Origin: Bacillus manliponensis
Lineage (GTDB): Bacteria; Bacillota; Bacilli; Bacillales; Bacillaceae_G
Direction of reading: 5' to 3'
Assembly (NCBI RefSeq): GCF_000712595.1
Contig: NZ_JOTN01000011.1
Coordinates: 1-64,000 of the forward strand
Length of the DNA stretch: 64,000 nt
The notes under the pieces were generated by a model. The model worked only from the letters and a program-made list of their open reading frames with translations, did not search any database and was not told the origin of the DNA. The position numbers and the translations under genes are program-made. Of this stretch, positions 43,355-52,213 are shown in pieces. Every line of letters begins with the position of its first letter. Within the stretch, counting starts at the first letter, position 1.

Positions 43355-44464
43355 TTGGCTGAACTATTATTGGACTCTATTTCTAAAGTTTATGATAACA
43401 AAGCAACCGCTGTTTCTAACTTCCAGTTACATATTCAAGATAAAGAATTTATTGTATTTGTAGGTCCTTCTGGATGTGGCAAATCTACTACGTTACGGAT
43501 GATTGCTGGTCTAGAAGACATTTCTGAAGGTTCCTTTTACATTGATGGAAAGCTTATGAACAATGTTGCCCCGAAAGATCGTGATATTGCTATGGTTTTT
43601 CAAAACTATGCTTTATACCCTCATATGTCTGTTTATGATAATATGGCATTTGGCTTAAAACTTCGTAAGCTAGCAAAAGAGGAAATTAATAGGCGTGTTA
43701 TAGAAGCCGCAAAAATTTTAGGTCTTGAAGATTACTTAAAACGAAAACCAAAAGCATTATCTGGTGGACAACGCCAGCGAGTCGCTTTAGGCAGAGCTAT
43801 CGTGCGTGATGCAAAAGTATTTTTAATGGACGAGCCATTATCAAACTTAGATGCTAAATTACGTGTTAGTATGCGAGCAGAAATCTCCAAGCTTCATCGC
43901 CGCCTAGGTACAACAACCATTTACGTAACACATGATCAAACAGAAGCTATGACAATGGCAACAAGGCTTGTCGTGATGAAAGATGGATTCATTCAACAAA
44001 TTGGTACGCCAAAAGAAGTATACGATACACCTGCAAATGTTTTTGTTGGCGGATTTATTGGATCTCCAGCCATGAATTTCTTTACTGGTACTTTGCACGA
44101 TACATATTTTCATATCGATCACATTCGTTTACAAGTTCCCGAAGGTCATGTTAAACAATTACACGCACAAGGGTATAATGGAAAAACATTCATTTTAGGT
44201 ATTCGTCCTGAAGATATTCATGATGAATTAATTGCTATCGAAGCATTCCCTGAATCTACAATTACCACTACTGTTGATGTGGCTGAGCTATTAGGAGCCG
44301 AATCTATCATCCATAGTAAACTAGCAAATCAATCATTTATTGCTCGTATTCATGCCCGTACTGAAGTAAAGGCAAATGATACACTTTCTTTATCGTTTGA
44401 TTTAAATAAAGCTCACTTTTTTAATATAGATACAGAGCAGCGTATTCAGCCTATTTCCATATAG
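43355..44464 (+). CDS. sugar ABC transporter ATPase (UgpC/MsmX type)
   Basis: 369 residues. Walker A GPSGCGKST near residue 36, Q-loop in MVFQNYALYPHMSVYDNM, signature LSGGQRQR near 132, Walker B VFLMDEPLSNLDAKLR, H-loop YVTHDQTEAM. The C-terminal 120 residues form the OB-fold TOBE region. It would energise the permease pair on the opposite strand. TTG 43355 is nine bases after AGGAG; an ATG is absent in the correct place. Confidence 0.88.
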   Translation: MAELLLDSISKVYDNKATAVSNFQLHIQDKEFIVFVGPSGCGKSTTLRMIAGLEDISEGSFYIDGKLMNNVAPKDRDIAMVFQNYALYPHMSVYDNMAFGLKLRKLAKEEINRRVIEAAKILGLEDYLKRKPKALSGGQRQRVALGRAIVRDAKVFLMDEPLSNLDAKLRVSMRAEISKLHRRLGTTTIYVTHDQTEAMTMATRLVVMKDGFIQQIGTPKEVYDTPANVFVGGFIGSPAMNFFTGTLHDTYFHIDHIRLQVPEGHVKQLHAQGYNGKTFILGIRPEDIHDELIAIEAFPESTITTTVDVAELLGAESIIHSKLANQSFIARIHARTEVKANDTLSLSFDLNKAHFFNIDTEQRIQPISI

Positions 44465-44471
44465 CACCCTT

Positions 44472-44501
44472 AAAAGATTCTGGTATATACCGGAATCTTT
44501 T
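44472..44501. terminator. bidirectional terminator
   Basis: AAAAGATTCTGG and CCGGAATCTTTT pair around TATATA (one wobble), between the convergent ATPase and HIT genes. Confidence 0.8.
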
Positions 44502-44518
44502 AAAGGGTATTTTATAAT

Positions 44519-44848
44519 TTATTTCACCGGAGATCCAGAAACAATATGCCAATGAAGATGTTTTGAATCCTGGTAGTCTCCTAAATTCGTAATAACTCTA
44601 CAAGCTCCATGCTCTTCAGTAACGATAGCTGCAACCTTTTTAATAACTCCCAGTAACTCAATTAATAATTCAGTATCACTTTCTTCTAATGCAATTAAAG
44701 AAGGAATGTGTTTTTTAGGTATCGCAACAATATGGACTGGATAAAAAGGTTTTGTATGATAATAAGCTAATACATGATCGGTCTCTAATACTTTATTTAC
44801 TTTCGTTTTCCCGCTTAATACTTCATCGCAATAAAAGTCTTCCGTCAT
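44519..44848 (-). CDS. HIT family nucleotide hydrolase
   Basis: 109 residues. HLHWHIVSG near the C-terminus is the catalytic HxHxHxx triad; YPVHIVAIPKKHIPS is the usual HIT core. Members hydrolyse dinucleotides or nucleoside phosphoramidates. Lacks the N-terminal zinc cysteines of some HINT proteins. ATG 44848 follows GGGGGC. Confidence 0.85.
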   Translation of the reverse strand: MTEDFYCDEVLSGKTKVNKVLETDHVLAYYHTKPFYPVHIVAIPKKHIPSLIALEESDTELLIELLGVIKKVAAIVTEEHGACRVITNLGDYQDSKHLHWHIVSGSPVK

Positions 44849-44914
44849 AAAAGCCCCCATAACAGTTATTTGATTTTAATTGCTTACAAAGTAAATACTA
44901 ACTTGTAAATGAAT

Positions 44915-45010
44915 TCGGGCTTTTACGGGCTGTTAATCTCTCACCTAAACTTCTTTACTTTTTCTCAAGTTTTGAGGTGGGAGTCTTACAGCCCGTTAAT
45001 GCGGGATAAA
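44915..45010 (+). repeat. bcr1-type repeat, truncated at its first third
   Basis: Starts within the hairpin CGGGCTTTTACGGGCTG and runs normally to GCGGGATAAA. The final ATAAA is shared with a following short copy. Confidence 0.8.
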
Positions 45011-45069
45011 GTGAAACTTCACTTAGTAGGAAGATTCATCTTCCGCCTATTGAGATTTGATGAGATAAA
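45006..45069 (+). repeat. bcr1-type repeat, short divergent form
   Basis: ATAAAGTGAAACTTCACTTA, then the hairpin GTAGGAAG with CTTCCGCCTA, then GAGATAAA. Directly abuts the previous copy head to tail. Confidence 0.6.
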
Positions 45070-45073
45070 AATA

Positions 45074-45093
45074 ATCCCAGTATACACTGGGAT
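45074..45093 (-). terminator. terminator of the helical-protein pair
   Basis: ATCCCAGT and ACTGGGAT with a T-rich run on the minus strand, just after the 45102 stop. Confidence 0.75.
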
Positions 45094-45101
45094 CATTTTT
45101 A

Positions 45102-45443
45102 TTACCAAGATGTTTTAGATTGTTGAATTGTATCTGTTGTTTTATCAATATCTTCCATCATCTGCTTTAATTGAGTTAAACCATCTTGTAACTGATTTTG
45201 ACATGTATCAATTCGATATGCAAAGGCACGAATTGACTCTCGTGTTGGTGGAGTTGTAGACTCAGATGCATCAATAATTTCTTTTTCAATTGTATCGAAC
45301 CCTTTTAGTGCAGATTCTAACATTTGAACTGCAAACTTAGCCTTATCAGCTACATGATCAATTTTAAGAGCTGTTGTTTTTGCATTAGATGTTCCCCAAT
45401 CTGAAGACATATAATTTGGTGTTGGTTTTGGCGTGTAGGACAT
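45102..45443 (-). CDS. helical protein, possible type VII secretion-related
   Basis: 113 residues (MSYTPKPTPNYMSSDWGTSN, then mostly helix). Heptad-like hydrophobic spacing from about residue 30 to the end; no signal or membrane segment. Paired with the next gene 11 bp away. Size and helical-hairpin character resemble small partners of LXG/WXG proteins, but the W-x-G turn is not cleanly present (DWGT). I do not recognise a family. Confidence 0.6.
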   Translation of the reverse strand: MSYTPKPTPNYMSSDWGTSNAKTTALKIDHVADKAKFAVQMLESALKGFDTIEKEIIDASESTTPPTRESIRAFAYRIDTCQNQLQDGLTQLKQMMEDIDKTTDTIQQSKTSW

Positions 45444-45454
45444 TGTAATCCCCC

Positions 45455-45877
45455 CTATTTTTGATATTTATCAGTAATTTCATCAATTTTATTTGTTAAT
45501 TCATCGATTTCATCCGTTAGCTCATCAATCTCATTTGTAAGAGCATCTACGTCTTTAATATTTTTTTGTACCTCTTGTAAGTTATCAATGGAACTATTTA
45601 CTTTAGACATAATCTCCGTTGTAATTGAACCAATTAAAACTTGCACATGGTCCGGTGCATTCACACCAATTTGTTGCACTAATCGATCTACTAGTGGTTG
45701 AATTTGAGTAAGTGTACTTTGAGCACTTTTTAACTCACGTCCACAAGAATTTAATTCTGCATCAATTTTATCTGACGTTCTATCAATCTTAGATTGTGTA
45801 ATCTGATCAATTTCACGCACTACCTTATCAATATCATTACAAATTTCACGAACTGCCCCTTTTCCTACGATCATCAT
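45455..45877 (-). CDS. coiled-coil protein, partner of the 45102 gene
   Basis: 140 residues (MMIVGKGAVREICNDIDKVV...). Nearly all helix, with a C-terminal run of EIDELT/KIDEIT heptads. No signal peptide. First of a two-gene unit; ATG follows GGAGGAG. May form a heterodimer with its neighbour; a secreted type VII substrate or adaptor role is speculation. About 365 bp upstream are gene-free, AT-rich, with a TTGACA and a TGACA/TGTCA inverted pair near 46111-46130. Confidence 0.6.
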   Translation of the reverse strand: MMIVGKGAVREICNDIDKVVREIDQITQSKIDRTSDKIDAELNSCGRELKSAQSTLTQIQPLVDRLVQQIGVNAPDHVQVLIGSITTEIMSKVNSSIDNLQEVQKNIKDVDALTNEIDELTDEIDELTNKIDEITDKYQK

Positions 45878-46244
45878 AAACTCCTCCTAAATATCATTTT
45901 ATCAATAAATCCCTTTATATTTACAATTTGTTCGAATGTAGGTCTTTATCACTCATTCGACTAATCCGACTAAATAACTTTGACAATTACTTTCATTCTT
46001 CTATTTTCTTTAAAAGTTCAAGTTAACATTAAGAATCCCCTATTAATCTTTTTACAGAGCAATTTCAAATTATTCTCAAATATAGTCCGACTATTTTCAA
46101 TAAAATTCCATGACAAAGTAATAATGTCAAATTACATTTTTCATTTTTAAGATATAAATGATACCCTTTAAAACTCGAACAAAGCTAGGTAAATATATCC
46201 ATTTTAGTATAATTAATTTTATATATTTTTGCAAATAAATCACA

Positions 46245-46402
46245 ATAAAGTGAAACTTCACTCAGTGGGGGTTTTCTTCATCCCCCACTGGGTGTTAGCC
46301 CTACCAATCGGGCTTTTACGAGCTGTTTATCTCCCACCTAAACTTCTTTGCTTCTCTCAAATTTTGAGGTGGGAGCCTTACAGCCCGTTAATGCGGGATA
46401 AA
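46245..46402 (+). repeat. bcr1-type repeat, full length
   Basis: 158 bp, intact ATAAA boundaries and all three hairpins; stem CTCAGTGGGGG with CCCCCACTGGG. Confidence 0.88.
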
Positions 46403-46466
46403 TTCGTAATCAATTAGATTTCTAGAAACTGTACAACATATAGTTGCCAGAAAGATAATTCATTAC

Positions 46467-46500
46467 AAAAAAGACTCCAGCTATGTACTAGAATCTTTTT
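46467..46500 (-). terminator. terminator of the distal GT4 gene
   Basis: On the minus strand AAAAAGATTCTAG pairs with CTGGAGTCTTTTT using G-U pairs, ending in a T run at the stop codon. Confidence 0.65.
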
Positions 46501-47792
46501 CACACAAACTCTTGATATATATCTTCTATCCTCGAAACCATGACCTTTTGCACTAAGTATTCTTCCGCATACTGCTGTGCATTATGGCCCAATTGTTTAC
46601 GAAGCTCATTTTTAGTTAGCAGCAACGTAAGGGCATCAGTAAGCTCCTCAACATTTCCCGGTTCACAAATTAATCCTGTTTTTCCGTGACATATCATCTC
46701 CGGAATTCCACCGCAATTTGTCGTAACAATAGCTTGCCCAGCAAGCATTGCTTCAATAATGGAGAGCGGAAAGTTATCATTAATCGTTGGTAATACATAA
46801 ATAGAGGATTGCGCAAGAATCTCTGCAACATTCTTTTTTCTGCCGAAAAAAGAAACATTATCTAACTTTAATTGTCGCACTTCTTTTTCGAGCTTTTCTC
46901 TCATCGACCCGTCACCGACAATCCATACATCTATATTTTGAAAAAACGGTTTTAATTTCGCAAGTGCTTGAAGAAGAAATATATGTCCTTTTCTTGGTGC
47001 AAGCCGAGCGATGCAGGAGATAATTATTTTATCGTTTTCTATTTGTTTACGAATAGTATGATTCGGGAAATGTATACCTGTATGAACAGTAACAAGTTGC
47101 TCTTTCTTCGCACCATATTTTCTTAATATACGATGAAAAGAATGACTAATTGTAATAATTTTATTTGCCGCTTTTATCCCTTGTTTCTCAATCTCCCGAA
47201 AATAAATTTCTTCAATTGATCCTCTCTCTATCTTTCCAAATTTCATACGACTCTCCGTAAAATGCCCGTGTGGCGTAAAGAATAATGACTTTTTATATAC
47301 CCTATTTAATTGTCCTAATAAAAAAATCGCGAACAAGTCTTGCCCATGAAACACATCATACTCTGCCAGCTGTTTTTCTTTTAAAAAAGAGTAAAACACA
47401 TTTAAAAAACTAATATTCTTTATAATCTTTTCATTTGCTATTCCATACCGCCTTAATAAAAAATCTTTTACTTTTGCAGCAACTTCGGGAATATACTTTT
47501 CAAAATGAACAGATGTCATTTGTAATGGCGAAATGACATCTACATCATGACCAACATGTTCTAATCCTGTTTTTAAGGATGTAATATAATTAGACAATCC
47601 ACCATGATTCGGATATTTCAAAAAAGTTACATATAATATTCTTAGTCTTTTCTTCTTATTTCTATCATTCTTGTTCACATAAAAACTTTGAAATGTCTCT
47701 ACTTTTTGTTTATTTTCTACTTTATAATATTCATCCATAACCTTTAGTAGGTTGGGATGAATGGGACTATCATCCTTTTGTGTTTTCCCCAT
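46500..47792 (-). CDS. GT4 glycosyltransferase (distal paralogue)
   Basis: 430 residues, GT-B fold. N-terminal acceptor domain with YPNHGGLSNYITSLKTGLE near residue 60; C-terminal donor domain with GRKKNVAEIL and the EX7E motif in LSIIEAMLAGQAIVTTNCGG near 350. Clearly paralogous to the GT4 gene at 50145, sharing even the MDEYYKV N-terminal piece. It begins after a terminator, so it forms its own unit next to the cassette. GGAGG ribosome site. Sugar and acceptor unknown. Confidence 0.85.
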   Translation of the reverse strand: MGKTQKDDSPIHPNLLKVMDEYYKVENKQKVETFQSFYVNKNDRNKKKRLRILYVTFLKYPNHGGLSNYITSLKTGLEHVGHDVDVISPLQMTSVHFEKYIPEVAAKVKDFLLRRYGIANEKIIKNISFLNVFYSFLKEKQLAEYDVFHGQDLFAIFLLGQLNRVYKKSLFFTPHGHFTESRMKFGKIERGSIEEIYFREIEKQGIKAANKIITISHSFHRILRKYGAKKEQLVTVHTGIHFPNHTIRKQIENDKIIISCIARLAPRKGHIFLLQALAKLKPFFQNIDVWIVGDGSMREKLEKEVRQLKLDNVSFFGRKKNVAEILAQSSIYVLPTINDNFPLSIIEAMLAGQAIVTTNCGGIPEMICHGKTGLICEPGNVEELTDALTLLLTKNELRKQLGHNAQQYAEEYLVQKVMVSRIEDIYQEFV

Positions 47793-47837
47793 CTATATAA
47801 GTACCTCCTTGCTGTACAAATAGTTTCTATAAGTAAA

Positions 47838-47882
47838 CAAAAAAAGAGAAGAGCATCCATTTGTTACAAATCTAGATGCCCC
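47838..47882 (-). terminator. terminator of the glycoconjugate cassette
   Basis: GCATC-ATTTGT with ACAAAT-GATGC arms, then CTTCTCTTTTTTT on the minus strand, after the APH-like gene. Confidence 0.65.
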
Positions 47883-47912
47883 TCCCTTTAAAAATATTTA
47901 TCGTGCTCCATC

Positions 47913-48974
47913 CTATTTCAACAAACCAAATTCTTCTCCCCAAGTTGTTACTTTCTCAAGATGATATGGTAATAATTCCCCACCGCGATAATCAAAAATT
48001 CTTCTAAGCTGCGTATGGAGTCCTTTCTCAAGTGTTCTTTGTAGATAAGCCATTTTATAAAGAACTACTGGATCCGTTTTAAAATGTATACCATACTTCT
48101 CCATTTCCTTCGCATATAGATTTGCACAATGCGTCCGAATTTCTTCACCTCGGCTTTGCCAATCTTTTCTGAACGCCAGTAGTATTTCCACTAATACGAT
48201 CATATCAAACCAAACAGGAGCATATTTCGCGGATTCCCAATCAATAAACTGAATGTTCCACGCTTCGCCATTCTGTATGTTGTTACTACATATATTTTGC
48301 AAATGAAGATCTCCGTGTGTGACAGCTGAACCATTTGCTAAAAGTTCTGGAAAAAAGTCTGGTCCTTTGTCGTATATCTTTAGTAATGACTTATAATATG
48401 GTTTTACAATATGTTCTAATCCTTCTGTTTCCAGTGCATTATCTAAAAATTCTACCGTTCTTCCAATATACTTAATTCGTTCCTTTTTCATCTTACTTGA
48501 TTCATAAACAGGAAGCCATGGTCCCCAAGCACCTTTGTATTTCATAATATTTGATTCGTACGTATGTGCATGAAGTTTTGCAAGAGTAGGGATAATGTAG
48601 TCAAAGTGAGCAGGGGTAAAGGTAGTTTGACCGCGGATTTGTCTCACAAACTCCATAAAAACCCACGTTTCTTCACCTTTTCTCTCAATGTGGTATATAC
48701 GAGGTAGGAATTCTTTCATTACATGATATGCACTATCATATATATTAATTTCAATTTCACTTCTTATGTTAGCAGCATCGTATATTTTTAAAATAATTTG
48801 ATGCTCCATTCCTTGTTTTGTAAAAAACACTTTGTATACACTCATTCTTCTCGTCGTTTTTAAACATACTGTTTTTGAAATATCAACAACTATCTTCTCA
48901 CCAATCGCACGAGATAACTTCTTAGTCAACCCCCATTTTTCAAAATAATGAGCCAACTCACCTATTTCATACAC
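47913..48974 (-). CDS. APH-fold kinase (CotS/aminoglycoside phosphotransferase type)
   Basis: About 353 residues. VTHGDLHLQNI near 230 is the catalytic Brenner motif, FIDWESAKYAPVWFDM the metal-binding aspartate segment, and IILKIYDAANIRSEIEI the ATP lysine and glutamate. The family phosphorylates hydroxyls of sugars, choline or aminoglycosides; CotS-type spore coat kinases also belong here. GTG 48974 follows AAAGGAG; the open frame upstream overlaps the ATP-grasp gene but lacks a ribosome site. Last gene of the cassette. Confidence 0.82.
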   Translation of the reverse strand: MYEIGELAHYFEKWGLTKKLSRAIGEKIVVDISKTVCLKTTRRMSVYKVFFTKQGMEHQIILKIYDAANIRSEIEINIYDSAYHVMKEFLPRIYHIERKGEETWVFMEFVRQIRGQTTFTPAHFDYIIPTLAKLHAHTYESNIMKYKGAWGPWLPVYESSKMKKERIKYIGRTVEFLDNALETEGLEHIVKPYYKSLLKIYDKGPDFFPELLANGSAVTHGDLHLQNICSNNIQNGEAWNIQFIDWESAKYAPVWFDMIVLVEILLAFRKDWQSRGEEIRTHCANLYAKEMEKYGIHFKTDPVVLYKMAYLQRTLEKGLHTQLRRIFDYRGGELLPYHLEKVTTWGEEFGLLK

Positions 48975-48979
48975 TCTAT

Positions 48980-50155
48980 TCACTCCTTTCGTTTTTGTTT
49001 CCACGCATTTTTCAGATGAGACCATGTACTTCTAATAAATGGCATTGGATCATCCCACGCTAACAGCGCAAACTCTTTTTTACCACGAAGCCCTTTACGA
49101 AAGTCACGCCATGTCATTTCGCCTTTCTTATTCTTATCACGGAATGTTAAATAATAACGCACGAGATAAATCCATTTCACTCCATCTATTTGTTTTAAAC
49201 GTGGTACTGGACTTTGATTTGTCAAATATAAATAGTACATATATGCAAAATCAATACCCGCTTGTTCCGTCAAGCTATGTGTTAACCAAAAACGAGGATT
49301 AATTTCAATAAACTTATAAACTCCATCTCGCGGGTCTTTTTTGAATTCTATCATCCCTATACCTTTTAAATTCAAGTTCTCAAAAAATGGTAAACACATC
49401 TCTACTAATTCTGGCACTTGCTTACTTACAATGTGAGCACCTGTTCCATATTCAGCTGGAAACTGGTGATTCTTTTGTAAAGAAAATAATGCTAAAAGTT
49501 CCATATTGTCACCATAAAGCGTTGCAACTTTATAAAAACAAGTGTTATCACCCGGAATAATTTCTTGTAAAATTAGCTTCCCATGCTGTCTATATAAGTG
49601 ATATTCCTCTCTTAGCTGTGCCTCATCTTTTATTACAATTGCTTTTTTATTTATTTTTTTTCGGAACTCATGACCTAAAGTAGGCTTTAATATACAAGGA
49701 AATGTTAGTTTTTGCACAGCTCTTTCTATTTGCTCTTCATCCTCAAGTATATATGTTTCTGGACACGGAATGTTATGCCTCATTGCTAGTTCATATACTT
49801 TATGCTTATCTAATATTTCATCAATAAGATCATGATCGGGAAACAGAAATAAATAGTATTTGGATAATTGTTCTCTGTATTTTGAAATAAAGACAACATA
49901 ATCATCAGCCCCTGTACAAAGGACTGGTTTTTTATCAAACTCTTTCCCCAGTTCAGTTAAAAATGTTAGCAGCTTATTCTCTTCTGTTAAAGGGCTTGGG
50001 CATATTCCACATGTAGCAAGGCGTGATTTTCCGATTTTATAAGGTTTCTCCGTATCAAATGCATACACATTAATTCCTTTTCTCGCTAGACTTCTAATAA
50101 TTCCAATTCCGTTAGCACTTAAATCGAGGACAACCGCTGCATGTTTATGATCCAT
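48980..50155 (-). CDS. ATP-grasp carboxylate-amine ligase
   Basis: 391 residues. Pre-grasp Rossmann-like part (VVLDLSANGIGIIRSL), then ATP-grasp: PCILKPTLGHEFRKK with the ATP lysine near 155, LILQEIIPGDN, MIEFKKDPRDG and KFIEINPRFW carrying Mg ligands near 285. The family joins a carboxylate (often an amino acid) to an amine through an acyl phosphate. It overlaps the GT4 gene by 11 bp, so it is part of the cassette. Substrates unknown; a deacetylated amino sugar from the PIG-L step would offer a free amine. Confidence 0.83.
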   Translation of the reverse strand: MDHKHAAVVLDLSANGIGIIRSLARKGINVYAFDTEKPYKIGKSRLATCGICPSPLTEENKLLTFLTELGKEFDKKPVLCTGADDYVVFISKYREQLSKYYLFLFPDHDLIDEILDKHKVYELAMRHNIPCPETYILEDEEQIERAVQKLTFPCILKPTLGHEFRKKINKKAIVIKDEAQLREEYHLYRQHGKLILQEIIPGDNTCFYKVATLYGDNMELLALFSLQKNHQFPAEYGTGAHIVSKQVPELVEMCLPFFENLNLKGIGMIEFKKDPRDGVYKFIEINPRFWLTHSLTEQAGIDFAYMYYLYLTNQSPVPRLKQIDGVKWIYLVRYYLTFRDKNKKGEMTWRDFRKGLRGKKEFALLAWDDPMPFIRSTWSHLKNAWKQKRKE

Positions 50156-51467
50156 ACGATCCCCCCCCTCTTACATACTTCCAGTAAATACTTTCAATTT
50201 GCCCAATCATTGCATCTCTCGTTAAATGTTCCTTTGCAAACTTTTTTGCATTTTGCGCGAGCTTTTCTCTCGCCTCTTTATTTATAATCACCGCCTTTAA
50301 CGCTTGAGACAGCTGATTAACATCTCCCGGTTCAACGAGAAACCCTGTTTTGGCATGAGTGACAAGTTCTGGTATACCACCTGCTGTTGTTGAAATGACA
50401 CAACTTCCACTATGCATTGCCTCAATAATAGAGATTGGTAAAGTATCATTTAAAGTCGGTAATACAAAAACATCTGTTTGATTTAAAATATTTGGTATAT
50501 CATCCCGCGTTCCTAAAAATTCAACCATAGAAAGTTTTAACGACTTCACTTGCTGTTCGAGCGTAGCTCTCATTTCACCATCGCCAACAATAAGTACTTT
50601 TATATTATCGGTGCACGATTTTGGTAATTGTGCAAGAGCGTTAAATAATACGTTATGTCCTTTTCTCGGCCCTAATCTTGCCACACATGTAATGACAAGC
50701 TCTTTTGCCGTTTTACTTTTCACTTGATCCGTATGTGAGTAATCGATACCCGTTAATACGGTCGTCATATCCTTCTGCTCCGCTCCTAACTGCATGAGTG
50801 GCTGACGGAATAAATTATTTAAAATAATGAGATGGTCGGAAAATTCAATTGCTTTTCTTTCTAGCGCTTTATAATAAACCTCTTCAACAGATCCTTGTTG
50901 AATCATACCAAACTTCACTCGGTTGAGCGTAAACATTCCGTGGTTTGTGAAAAATAAAGGTTTTTCATAATATTCATTAATTCTCCCTAGTATATTTGCT
51001 GTAAATAAATCTTGTGCATGGAATATATCGTATTTTTTTAAGTCCATATATTTAATAAGCATTCTTTCATAAACATATACATGTCTATGATTCTTTAAAA
51101 TTTTACTATTACAACTTCCATAGCGCTCATAAAAAAATGATCTTAATGTTGGAATAATTTCGTCACGTACTGTATTCACTTCATCTATCGGGAACTGATT
51201 AGGCGAAACAACATCAACATGGTGTCCTAACTTTTCTAACCCTTCTCTAAGTGTTTTAATATAATTCGATAACCCACCTGTATGAGGATAATCCCAAAAT
51301 GTTGCAATTAATATAGATAGTTTTTTCTTTGGCACTGCCTTCATCTTTTTTTTTGTGTAAATTTCACGTTTTACTTTTTTCTTCTTTTTCACTGGCACTT
51401 GGACACTATAGTGCTCATCCATTGCTTTTACGATATATGGATACGGAAATCCACTTGCTTCCTTCAT
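50145..51467 (-). CDS. GT4 glycosyltransferase (cassette member)
   Basis: 440 residues, GT-B fold. GGLSNYIKTLREGLEKLG in the N-domain, ARLGPRKGHN and the EX7E motif in ISIIEAMHSGSCVISTTAGG in the C-domain. A basic N-terminal extension (VKKKKKVKREIYTKKKM) is unusual and shared in position with the paralogue at 46500. ATG 51467 overlaps the TGA of the PIG-L gene as ATGA and has AAGGAGG upstream. BshA-like chemistry (GlcNAc transfer to a small acceptor) is one possibility; polysaccharide or spore-surface synthesis another. Confidence 0.85.
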   Translation of the reverse strand: MKEASGFPYPYIVKAMDEHYSVQVPVKKKKKVKREIYTKKKMKAVPKKKLSILIATFWDYPHTGGLSNYIKTLREGLEKLGHHVDVVSPNQFPIDEVNTVRDEIIPTLRSFFYERYGSCNSKILKNHRHVYVYERMLIKYMDLKKYDIFHAQDLFTANILGRINEYYEKPLFFTNHGMFTLNRVKFGMIQQGSVEEVYYKALERKAIEFSDHLIILNNLFRQPLMQLGAEQKDMTTVLTGIDYSHTDQVKSKTAKELVITCVARLGPRKGHNVLFNALAQLPKSCTDNIKVLIVGDGEMRATLEQQVKSLKLSMVEFLGTRDDIPNILNQTDVFVLPTLNDTLPISIIEAMHSGSCVISTTAGGIPELVTHAKTGFLVEPGDVNQLSQALKAVIINKEAREKLAQNAKKFAKEHLTRDAMIGQIESIYWKYVRGGGSYGS

Positions 51468-52120
51468 TGCCATATCCTCCTTATCAATTCGAATGCTTCA
51501 GCATATTGCACACCAATTGTCATCCCTCTCACACTTCCTAAATAACGAACTCCTTCATAAGAACGAGGATGAGGAAAGTCCCTCATTTCAACATCATAAT
51601 GTTTTAACGCTTCAATTTTTACATCCATTTGATTTGTAACATTTACAAAATAATTAGGCTTAAATGTTTTTTCATTCGTTTGAACATTCCACTCACTTGA
51701 AGAAACAGTTTCAAACGTAATTAGTTCAATTGGTTTACGATTTGGAAGTGGACGGGTTGCAGTTAATACCGCTTCAAATGTAACAAGATGATCTTTATTG
51801 ACATCTCCGTAATGGTGAGTAAAAATTTTACTCGGATTATATGTTTGTATTAATTGTTCAATTTCTTTCGTTAACTTGTGAAGTGGAAGTAACTCTAACT
51901 CTAAGTTCGTATGCTTTAAGAAAATCACTTCATCAATACCAATAACCTTGTTTGCACGTTCACTCAGTTGTTGTATATGATGAGCTTCTTCTTTACGTCC
52001 TAGCGCAGTAATGACGGAAATGACGCGATATCCATCTTCTACTAATCTCCTCAAAGTCCCTCCAGCCCCTAATAGCTCATCATCAGGATGAGCACCGATA
52101 ACTAAAATACTCTCTTCCAT
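51464..52120 (-). CDS. PIG-L family deacetylase (cassette member)
   Basis: 218 residues. VIGAHPDDELLGAGG near 6-20 and HHYGDVNKDH near 105 hold zinc and catalytic residues. It belongs to the same family as bshB2 at 14.5 kb but has diverged, especially after residue 120. Removes N-acetyl from an amino sugar. ATG 52120 is nine bases after AAGGGG. Its stop overlaps the GT4 start, implying linked function: the GT4 installs GlcNAc and this enzyme deacetylates it, or they act in the opposite order. Confidence 0.85.
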   Translation of the reverse strand: MEESILVIGAHPDDELLGAGGTLRRLVEDGYRVISVITALGRKEEAHHIQQLSERANKVIGIDEVIFLKHTNLELELLPLHKLTKEIEQLIQTYNPSKIFTHHYGDVNKDHLVTFEAVLTATRPLPNRKPIELITFETVSSSEWNVQTNEKTFKPNYFVNVTNQMDVKIEALKHYDVEMRDFPHPRSYEGVRYLGSVRGMTIGVQYAEAFELIRRIWQ

Positions 52121-52213
52121 TATGACTTTCACCCCTTGTACTCATTAATGTATGCTTTTTCCTATAAAAAGAAACTGTCATTTGCGGATACCTTCCTATA
52201 TTTATAGAGACAA

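Noticed and set aside
51464-52120. PIG-L gene considered as bshB of bacillithiol synthesis.
   Set aside because: A bshB2-yojF pair is already at 14.5 kb, and here the partners are ATP-grasp and APH proteins instead of bsh genes. Kept as a general deacetylase.
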